A stretch of 12,604 nucleotides of DNA from an uncultured bacterium (GTDB lineage: Bacteria > Cyanobacteriota > Vampirovibrionia > Gastranaerophilales > Gastranaerophilaceae), in the NCBI GenBank assembly GCA_949299435.1, contig CASGAK010000002.1:1-12604 (forward strand), given 5' to 3'. A model generated the notes under the pieces. It was not told the origin of the DNA. It made no database searches and was given only the letters and a program-made list of their open reading frames with translations. Below, piece by piece: positions 7,628 through 12,604 of the stretch. Position numbers and translations under genes: made by a program. The first letter of the stretch is position 1, and the number at the start of each line of letters is the position of its first letter.

Positions 7628-7990
7628 CTATTTACAATTGTTATCCAAATATGTACAAGAAAGATTTTCTTCTTTTATATAATAAATTCCCCAATTATTT
7701 AATTCTAAAATTATAGGAATCAAAGTTTTTCCTCTTTCAGAAAGAGAATATTCTGTCTTTGGAGGAACAACAGGATAAAGTTTTCTAACTATAATTCCAT
7801 CAGCTTCTAGTTCTTTCAACTGTTGTATAAGCATTTTAGGAGTTGCTTGTGAAATTAGTTTTTGCAACTCACTGTATCTTAGAGTTTTATTTATCAAATG
7901 ACCAATAATTATCCCTTTATATTTACCTCCAATTATATTCATAGTTGCTTCCAAAGGGCAATGATACTCAGTTTTATTTTTTCTATTCAT
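7628..7990 (-). CDS. HxlR-family winged-helix transcriptional regulator
   Basis: A 120-residue protein with the HxlR/YodB pattern. A Cys precedes Pro near the N-terminus (Cys 11 in HCPLEATMNIIGGKYKG). A winged helix follows (LRYSELQKLI, then ATPKMLIQQLKELEADG with the recognition helix), with a wing around residues 68-85 (VRKLYPVVPPKTEYSLSERG). Many HxlR regulators sense electrophiles, aldehydes or disulfide stress through the N-terminal Cys; Cys 112 and 119 are also present. A longer frame starts at 8029, but the ATG at 7990 lies 5 bases after TGGAG and begins the conserved region, so I prefer it; an adjacent ATG at 7993 is also possible. It is divergent from the hydrolase gene and probably controls it and itself. 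Confidence 0.88.
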   Translation of the reverse strand: MNRKNKTEYHCPLEATMNIIGGKYKGIIIGHLINKTLRYSELQKLISQATPKMLIQQLKELEADGIIVRKLYPVVPPKTEYSLSERGKTLIPIILELNNWGIYYIKEENLSCTYLDNNCK

Positions 7991-8013
7991 CATGACTCCA
8001 ATATTTACTATTA

Positions 8014-8049
8014 TGTATATATTATACAAAAAAGTAAGTATTATACAAA
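8014..8049. promoter_or_regulatory. Operator-like inverted and direct repeats between HxlR gene and hydrolase
   Basis: TGTATA (8014-8019), three bases and TATACA (8023-8028) form a perfect 15-bp inverted repeat. The right half belongs to ATTATACAAA (8021-8030), which is repeated exactly at 8040-8049, a 19-base shift or nearly two helical turns. The inverted repeat covers the best -10 of the regulator gene (minus TATAAT, 8026-8021, with TTGTAT at 8048-8043 as -35, 16-base spacer). It is therefore well placed for autoregulation. Confidence 0.5.
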
Positions 8050-8060
8050 TTAGTACATTC

Positions 8061-8089
8061 TTGCGATATAGAAAGAATTAATTTAAAAT
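8061..8089 (+). promoter_or_regulatory. Candidate promoter of the metallo-hydrolase gene
   Basis: TTGCGA (8061-8066), a 17-base spacer and TAAAAT (8084-8089), followed by the ribosome binding site AAGGGGG at 8100-8106 and the ATG at 8112. The direct repeat at 8040-8049 lies just upstream of the -35. Confidence 0.5.
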
Positions 8090-8111
8090 AGAATAAAACA
8101 AAGGGGGTAAA

Positions 8112-8894
8112 ATGGAAATCACACAAGTAAGAAATGCAACAATAATAGTAAAATACAATGATACAAAATTTTTAATAGACCCTTGGCTTGGTCCAAAAGA
8201 ATATATGCCAGGATTTGAAGCAGGTATAAATTCTCACATAAGACAACCGAGGGTGGAATTACCGTTTGATATAAAAAAAATTACAGATGTAGATGCTGTA
8301 ATAATTACACATATCCACCCGGATCACTGGGACAAATATGCAGAAACTTCACTTCCTCGCAATATTAAAATTTTTATTCAATCCGATGAAGATGAAAAAT
8401 ACATAAAATCAAAAGGCTTTACCAATACTGAGGTATTAACAACTGAAGGAAATCAATTTAAGGGAATGGATTTATATAAAACCGACTGTCAACATGGTAG
8501 AAGAGAAATAATAGAACCTATTTGCAAAAAAGTGAATATGCCTTATGAATCAATGGGGATTGTTTTCAAATCTACACAAGAAAAGACACTATACATAGCA
8601 GGGGATACAATTTGGTGTAATGAAGTTGAAAAAAACATAGAAAACTTTACACCTGATATAATAATTATTAATGCCTGCGGTGCAAGTGTAATCAATGGTG
8701 AACGTTTAATTATGAATAAAGATGATGTAATTAATCTTACTGATAAAGCACCAAAATCTAAAATTATAGCAAGCCATATGGATACAGTAAGTCATTTAAC
8801 AGTTACAAGAAAAGATTTACACGAGCTAATAAAAGAAAAAAATCTCAAAAACCTTTTAATTCCGGAAGACGGAGAAACTATAATTTATAAATAA
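8112..8894 (+). CDS. Metallo-beta-lactamase-fold metal-dependent hydrolase
   Basis: A 260-residue protein with a full set of di-metal ligands for this fold: His 67, His 69, Asp 71 and His 72 in THIHPDHWD, His 128 in DCQHGRR, Asp 165 in IAGDT and His 222 in ASHMD. It resembles the UlaG-like/YtnP-like single-domain hydrolases in length and ligand layout, with no signal peptide, so it is probably cytoplasmic. The substrate cannot be inferred. An HxlR regulator transcribed away from it suggests induction by a reactive compound and a detoxification role, which is inference. A strong ribosome binding site precedes the ATG and a terminator starts 11 bases after the stop. Confidence 0.9.
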   Translation: MEITQVRNATIIVKYNDTKFLIDPWLGPKEYMPGFEAGINSHIRQPRVELPFDIKKITDVDAVIITHIHPDHWDKYAETSLPRNIKIFIQSDEDEKYIKSKGFTNTEVLTTEGNQFKGMDLYKTDCQHGRREIIEPICKKVNMPYESMGIVFKSTQEKTLYIAGDTIWCNEVEKNIENFTPDIIIINACGASVINGERLIMNKDDVINLTDKAPKSKIIASHMDTVSHLTVTRKDLHELIKEKNLKNLLIPEDGETIIYK

Positions 8895-8904
8895 TTATAG
8901 AAAT

Positions 8905-8932
8905 AAAAGAGCGGCTTTTAACCGCTCTTTTT
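8905..8932. terminator. Bidirectional intrinsic terminator
   Basis: AAAAGAGCGG (8905-8914) pairs with CCGCTCTTTT (8922-8931) around a seven-base loop. T residues flank it on both strands (plus TTTTTT 8927-8932 region; minus TTTTATTTC). It separates the hydrolase gene from the convergent gene whose stop is at 8934. Confidence 0.88.
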
Positions 8933-8933
8933 A

Positions 8934-9308
8934 TTAATCTTCATCAGACTCGCTGTCATCAGTCTTAATTTTATCAACAACCATTTTAGCCATTTCTTTT
9001 GCTATCAAATGCTGAGTAGCAGGCGGGCAATTCTGTAACATATTCATAGCAGTCCTCAAAGTAGAATCGATATCATACCAACGACCTTTTCTGTTATCTT
9101 CAAGTCCGGAGCCGACAGCATTTATAATATCTTCAACGGCCTCAAATTTTTCATCTTCAATATTATGCTCAATAATAATTTTAATTAAATTCAACGCAAT
9201 TTTAATTTGAGTTTCATCATCACTGTGCTCAAGTGTTTCTACTGCCTGAGAAAGTACCGGATCTTTATCGTACCATCTGCGATGTTGATTGCTGTATTCT
9301 TCTTTCAT
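8934..9308 (-). CDS. Hypothetical protein with two internal RWYD repeats
   Basis: A 124-residue protein with no function I can name. It is a duplicated module: residues 11-48 and 76-113 align without gaps over 38 positions, with about 13 identities. Each begins RWYD-x-D and continues with spaced L-x-x-A-x-x-x-L, then T-Q and a hydrophobic helix. The C-terminus is acidic (TDDSESDED). No signal peptide or membrane segment is visible, so it is probably a small helical cytoplasmic protein. AGGAGA lies 8 bases upstream of the ATG; an ATG at 9315 is out of frame and too close to that site. It follows fixX by 53 bases on the same strand and may be co-transcribed, or use its own promoter at 9330-9359. 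Confidence 0.85.
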   Translation of the reverse strand: MKEEYSNQHRRWYDKDPVLSQAVETLEHSDDETQIKIALNLIKIIIEHNIEDEKFEAVEDIINAVGSGLEDNRKGRWYDIDSTLRTAMNMLQNCPPATQHLIAKEMAKMVVDKIKTDDSESDED

Positions 9309-9329
9309 AATCCATGTCTCCTATATTTA

Positions 9330-9359
9330 CTTATAACTGATTATCTAAATAAAATTCAA
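9330..9359 (-). promoter_or_regulatory. Possible promoter of the RWYD-repeat gene
   Basis: On the minus strand TTGAAT (9359-9354), an 18-base spacer and TATAAG (9335-9330), upstream of the AGGAGA ribosome binding site. It lies just after the fixX stop. Moderate match in AT-rich DNA. Confidence 0.35.
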
Positions 9360-9361
9360 CT

Positions 9362-9637
9362 TTATCCGTTTTTGAATGTGACACCTTTATTGCCTTTAGG
9401 ATATTCCCAATTAATGCAATTTTTTTCACACGCAATTCTGCAAGCACCACATTCAAGACAATTTTCATAATTCACAGTAAGTTTTTTCTCTCCTTCTTCC
9501 CATTCATAAACCTTAGCAGGACAAATTGTCGTACAAATCTTTGATTTACAACTTTTACACTTCTCCAAATCCGGTCTTAAATGAGAACTTTCATCGGGCT
9601 TATATTTTACTGTAAACAATTTATCATCTATTGTCAT
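9362..9637 (-). CDS. fixX: FixX-type ferredoxin-like protein
   Basis: A 91-residue iron-sulfur protein of the FixX family, which partners FixC and corresponds to the ferredoxin domain of ETF:quinone oxidoreductase. Cysteines fall in two groups: 27, 30, 35 and 39 (CKSCKSKICTTICP) and 60, 63, 66 and 70 with 74 (CLECGACRIACEKNC), so two clusters are plausible. The opening TIDDKLFTVKYKPDESSHL is typical of FixX. A longer version begins at TTG 9655, but the ATG at 9637 overlaps the fixC stop as ATGA and starts at the usual FixX position. The ribosome binding site GGAG at 9653-9650 is 12 bases away, somewhat long, which fits coupling to fixC. Confidence 0.9.
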   Translation of the reverse strand: MTIDDKLFTVKYKPDESSHLRPDLEKCKSCKSKICTTICPAKVYEWEEGEKKLTVNYENCLECGACRIACEKNCINWEYPKGNKGVTFKNG

Positions 9638-10944
9638 TTTATCAAAATACTCCAAAATAATTTAAATGCACTGAAAGCATCTTTGAATAATTCTATTATA
9701 TTTCTTTTTTTGATAAAGTCAAAAATAAACTTATGATATTTTTGACGTTTGGGAACACTATCAACTGTTGTAAACATTTTGAAAAATTCATTTACCTGCT
9801 CAAGGTAATATCCCATAAATGACTCAGCCCTTTGATGAGCCTCGTCCATTAAATTTCTATAGGTTTTCAAATCCTTAATAACAAATGAATTTTCTAACTC
9901 TTTTTGATATCTGGATAGCATTTTTTCGCTGAAATCACCTTTAACTAAAGCTCTTATTGCAGTTTCACCCGCAAGTTTTCCGCTAATCATCGCAAGGTTT
10001 GTACCTTCCCAATGTAGGTTATTTACAAGCATAGCAGCATCGCCCGCAATCATAACCCCAGCACCGAAAAGTGTCGGAATTTTTTTATACCCGCCCTCAG
10101 GAATAAGATGAGCAGAATATTCAAGCAATTCACCATCTTTAATCAACGGAGCAATAGTCGGGTGCTTCTTTAATTCATCTAATAACTCATAAGGCTTTAT
10201 TTTCCTATCACATAAGGCATCAAGCCCTACTCCAAGCCCTATACTTATTGACTCTTTGTTTGTATAAATAAATCCAAGCCCAAGCATACCAAGCATTGGA
10301 CCTCCGAAAATTTCATAAATACAGCCCTCATCATCAGACAAATTAAATCTTTCATTAATTTTTTGACTGTCGAGTTTAATCACTTCTTTAACACTCAAAG
10401 CAACATCTTTCGGATCCATTTTATCTCTAAACCCGATCTGTTTAGCCAAAAGTGAATTTACCCCGTCAGCAAGTACTACTATATCAGAATAATATTCCTC
10501 TAATTCTGTTTTTACTCCGATGACTTGCTCATTTTCAATAATCAATTCTCTGACAACAGTTTCCTCAACAACGATTACTCCCTCTTTTTTAGCCTGCTCC
10601 GCAAGCCAGCGGTCAAACTTTCCTCTGATTACAGAATAACTTGGAGTATCAGTATCTTTATGACGGTATGAGATTACAGTAGAATCTTCATTACCTAAAA
10701 TTGCATATTTATGCTCAATATTTAAACGCTCAATCGGAGCTTCTTTTTCAAAATTCGGGAAAATTTCTCTTATAGGCTGAGCATACACAGCCCCTCCAAA
10801 GACATTCTTGCTTCCTGCAAAACTACCGCGCTCAATTAAAATAACCTCATGCCCTGCTCTTGCTATAGTCACAGCACAAGCAATCCCCGCAGGACCTCCC
10901 CCTACAACTATCACCTCTGTTTTGTTATTACTGATTTCTGTCAT
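9634..10944 (-). CDS. fixC: FixC-type FAD-dependent oxidoreductase (ETF:quinone oxidoreductase family)
   Basis: A 436-residue flavoprotein, the usual length for FixC. The FAD-binding Rossmann motif is VGGGPAG at residues 14-20, with Glu 38 (LIERG) as expected for ribose contact. The second FAD region MIAGDAAMLVN, followed by LHWEGTNLAMISGKLAGE near residues 295-330, is characteristic of the family. The C-terminal region after about residue 340 is helical and amphipathic, ending IELFKDAFSAFKLFWSILIK, and may associate with the membrane. FixC with FixX passes electrons from an electron transfer flavoprotein to quinone; with FixAB the complex can bifurcate electrons. FixA and FixB are not in this window. 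The start is ATG 10944 with GGGAG 4 bases upstream. fixX overlaps its 3' end. Confidence 0.93.
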   Translation of the reverse strand: MTEISNNKTEVIVVGGGPAGIACAVTIARAGHEVILIERGSFAGSKNVFGGAVYAQPIREIFPNFEKEAPIERLNIEHKYAILGNEDSTVISYRHKDTDTPSYSVIRGKFDRWLAEQAKKEGVIVVEETVVRELIIENEQVIGVKTELEEYYSDIVVLADGVNSLLAKQIGFRDKMDPKDVALSVKEVIKLDSQKINERFNLSDDEGCIYEIFGGPMLGMLGLGFIYTNKESISIGLGVGLDALCDRKIKPYELLDELKKHPTIAPLIKDGELLEYSAHLIPEGGYKKIPTLFGAGVMIAGDAAMLVNNLHWEGTNLAMISGKLAGETAIRALVKGDFSEKMLSRYQKELENSFVIKDLKTYRNLMDEAHQRAESFMGYYLEQVNEFFKMFTTVDSVPKRQKYHKFIFDFIKKRNIIELFKDAFSAFKLFWSILIK

Positions 10945-10967
10945 AAAACTCCCTTTTTATAAATTTT

Positions 10968-10998
10968 ATTATACATCAAAATTTGTTCATTGTAAAAT
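10968..10998. promoter_or_regulatory. Overlapping divergent promoters for fixC and rsmD
   Basis: Minus strand: TTTACA (10996-10991), a 17-base spacer and TATAAT (10973-10968), for fixC. Plus strand: TATACA (10970-10975), 17 bases and TAAAAT (10993-10998), for rsmD. Each -10 nearly coincides with the other's -35. The two promoters occupy the same 31 bp and could not both be filled by polymerase at once. Confidence 0.5.
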
Positions 10999-11004
10999 AC
11001 CCGT

Positions 11005-11529
11005 ATGAACATAACCGCAGGAATTTTTAAAGGTCAAAAAATAATAGCACCAGATGAAAAAATTACACGTCCGACTCTATCAAAAGTCAGAATGAGCGTA
11101 TTTAATACTTTGCAATCAATGATTGACTTTGAAGATAAATCATTTCTGGATATGTATGCAGGCTCAGGTATTATGGGCTTAGAAGCACTCTCAAGAGGTT
11201 TCACCGACGTTTTAGCTTTTGAGAAACACCCAAAAGTTGCCCAAGTTATAAAAAGCAATTTCAAAAAATTCACCCCCCGCCCTGAACTCCAAATAGGTGA
11301 TGCTATAAAACTTTCTCAAAAATTAAATAAAAGTTTTGATGTAATTTACATAGACCCCCCATATTTTTCAGGAATTTACGAAATGAGTCTTGAAGCTGTT
11401 TTAAAAATAGCAAAAAATATTGTAATCATTGAACATGTCACAGATGTAGTCTTTAAAAATTATGAGATTTTAAAACAAAAAAAATACGGTGACAAATATG
11501 TTACATTTTTAAAAGTACAACTACTTTAA
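11005..11529 (+). CDS. rsmD: 16S rRNA (guanine(966)-N(2))-methyltransferase RsmD
   Basis: A 174-residue methyltransferase, near the usual RsmD length of about 180-200. The conserved opening ITAGIFKGQKI, TRPTLSKVRMSVFNTL (residues 21-36), the S-adenosylmethionine-binding motif FLDMYAGSGIMGLEALSRG (47-65) and the catalytic DPPY (117-120) are all in place. It methylates G966 (E. coli numbering) of 16S rRNA during 30S assembly. No Shine-Dalgarno sequence precedes the ATG. The candidate -10 TAAAAT ends 6 bases before it, so the transcript may be leaderless. It is divergent from fixC. Confidence 0.94.
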   Translation: MNITAGIFKGQKIIAPDEKITRPTLSKVRMSVFNTLQSMIDFEDKSFLDMYAGSGIMGLEALSRGFTDVLAFEKHPKVAQVIKSNFKKFTPRPELQIGDAIKLSQKLNKSFDVIYIDPPYFSGIYEMSLEAVLKIAKNIVIIEHVTDVVFKNYEILKQKKYGDKYVTFLKVQLL

Positions 11530-11600
11530 CACTCATGTTTATGATACGATGGAGAAAATTTGTTTTAATAATTATACCTAAACATTAAGGAGAAAAAATT

Positions 11601-12604
11601 ATGAGCGAAAAACGCGTATGGCTTTTCAGAGAAGGTAATGCAGATATGCGAAACCTACTTGGCGGAAAAGGTGCAAATTTGGCAGAAATGACAAATTTAG
11701 GATTACCAGTTCCTCCTGGTCTGACCATTACAACCGAAACTTGTATGGACTACATCAATCATGGCAACAAAATGCCTGAAGGCTTAATGGAAGAAGTAAA
11801 AGCAGCTCTAAAAGATGTAGAAAATCAAACAGGTAAAAAATTCGGAGATAAAACAAACCCATTGTTAGTTTCAGTTCGTTCAGGAGCAAGACTTTCAATG
11901 CCCGGTATGATGGAAACTATCCTAAACTTGGGTATGAATGACGAAACAGTTGAAGCAATGATTAAATTGACTAACAACCCAAGATTTTGTTATGACAGCT
12001 ACCGCAGATTTTTAACAATGTTTGGTTCTGTAGCTTGGGATATGGACAGACAAAAATATTTCGAATCAGAAGTAGAAAAAGTTAAAGAACGCGAAGGAGT
12101 AAAAGAAGATACAAAAGTTTCAGCTGACGGCTGGAAATCTTTAATTCCTGTATATAAAAACATAATCAAAGAAGTAACGGGCAAAGAATTCCCGCAAGAT
12201 CCATATATTCAACTTCAAGAAGCAATCGAAGCAGTATTCCGTTCTTGGAATATTCCACGTGCAGTTGCATACAGAAATATGAACAAAATTGACCACAATT
12301 TCGGAACAGCCGTAAACGTACAGACAATGGTGTTCGGAAATATGGGTGATGACTGTGCAACAGGTGTATCATTCACAAGAAACCCTGCAACAGGCGAAAA
12401 CAAATTCTATGGCGAATACTTGACTAACGCTCAAGGTGAAGACGTTGTAGCTGGTATCAGAACTCCAAAACCGATTGCAGAACTTGAACACGAAATGCCT
12501 GATTTGTATAAACAATACGTTGATATTGCTAAAAAACTTGAACTTGGCTATAAAGATGTTCAAGATATGGAATTTACTATTGAAAGAGGTAAATTATATA
12601 TCCT
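11601..12604 (+). CDS. ppdK: Pyruvate, phosphate dikinase, N-terminal part (continues past right edge)
   Basis: The first 334 codons of a gene whose product is normally about 870-900 residues, so roughly the nucleotide-binding part is visible. Recognisable segments are LLGGKGANLAEMTNLGLPVP (residues 19-38), SVRSGARLSMPGMMETILNL (91-110), MVFGNMGD near 250 and GVSFTRNPATGENKFYGEY near 262, all hallmark PPDK ATP-grasp sequences. The enzyme interconverts pyruvate, ATP and phosphate with phosphoenolpyruvate, AMP and pyrophosphate, a central step in pyrophosphate-linked glycolysis or gluconeogenesis in anaerobes. AAGGAG (11587-11592) lies 8 bases before the ATG. A weak extended -10, TGATACGAT (11542-11550), may be its promoter. 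No terminator separates it from rsmD, so read-through is possible. Confidence 0.96.
   Translation, partial: MSEKRVWLFREGNADMRNLLGGKGANLAEMTNLGLPVPPGLTITTETCMDYINHGNKMPEGLMEEVKAALKDVENQTGKKFGDKTNPLLVSVRSGARLSMPGMMETILNLGMNDETVEAMIKLTNNPRFCYDSYRRFLTMFGSVAWDMDRQKYFESEVEKVKEREGVKEDTKVSADGWKSLIPVYKNIIKEVTGKEFPQDPYIQLQEAIEAVFRSWNIPRAVAYRNMNKIDHNFGTAVNVQTMVFGNMGDDCATGVSFTRNPATGENKFYGEYLTNAQGEDVVAGIRTPKPIAELEHEMPDLYKQYVDIAKKLELGYKDVQDMEFTIERGKLYI

Noticed and set aside
9207..9470. Plus-strand 87-codon frame across the fixX/RWYD-repeat junction
   Set aside because: Antisense to two better supported genes.
10808..11273. Frames at 10808-11008 (plus) and 11034-11273 (minus)
   Set aside because: Antisense to fixC and rsmD respectively, both clearly identified by motifs.
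11999..12563. Four minus-strand frames of 61-68 codons
   Set aside because: All antisense to ppdK, mutually overlapping and without start signals.

Overview
The window is AT-rich DNA (roughly one third G+C by eye) from an obligately or largely anaerobic bacterium. The metabolic genes point that way: a ferredoxin-reducing 2-oxoacid oxidoreductase (VOR/KOR type), a FixC/FixX flavoprotein-ferredoxin pair and pyruvate, phosphate dikinase. Shine-Dalgarno sites, sigma-70-like promoters and hairpin/U-tract terminators are plainly bacterial. My best guess at lineage is a gut Gastranaerophilales (Vampirovibrionia, formerly Melainabacteria) or a similar low-GC anaerobe. That guess rests on overall gene style only and is weak. 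I see no phage, IS, integrase, tRNA, rRNA or CRISPR signal.

Layout. Positions 4437 to 1 (minus strand) are one uninterrupted open frame of 1479 codons that runs off the left edge. It encodes a giant, almost proline-free, predicted coiled-coil protein with two internal repeat families: five gap-free 62-residue repeats in the middle and a 23-residue tandem array at the visible C-terminal end. A divergent intergenic region (4438-4613) carries a promoter in each direction. Positions 4614-7253 (plus) are a four-gene operon for a 2-oxoacid:ferredoxin oxidoreductase in the order delta, alpha, beta, gamma, followed by a small hypothetical gene (7337-7567) and a strong bidirectional terminator (7592-7626). 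A divergent pair follows: an HxlR-type regulator (minus, 7628-7990) and a metallo-beta-lactamase-fold hydrolase (plus, 8112-8894), with an operator-like inverted repeat between them. After a second bidirectional terminator (8905-8932) comes a minus-strand cluster fixC-fixX-hypothetical (10944 to 8934). Divergent from fixC is rsmD (11005-11529, apparently leaderless), then the first 334 codons of ppdK (11601 to the right edge).

How the genes fit together. The oxidoreductase decarboxylates a 2-oxoacid to an acyl-CoA and passes the electrons to ferredoxin. FixC/FixX belong to the electron-transfer-flavoprotein:quinone oxidoreductase family and move electrons between a flavoprotein, iron-sulfur centres and quinone; their usual ETF partners (FixA/FixB) are not in the window. 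PPDK interconverts pyruvate and phosphoenolpyruvate. Together these suggest a fermentative or anaerobic carbon and electron economy. The HxlR/hydrolase pair looks like a small self-contained stress or detoxification module. The giant repeat protein is the least explained item and the most interesting. No stretch above 300 bases lacks a gene; the longest intergenic gap is 4438-4613. Several starts are corrected here: delta subunit to 4614, HxlR to 7990, fixX to 9637.
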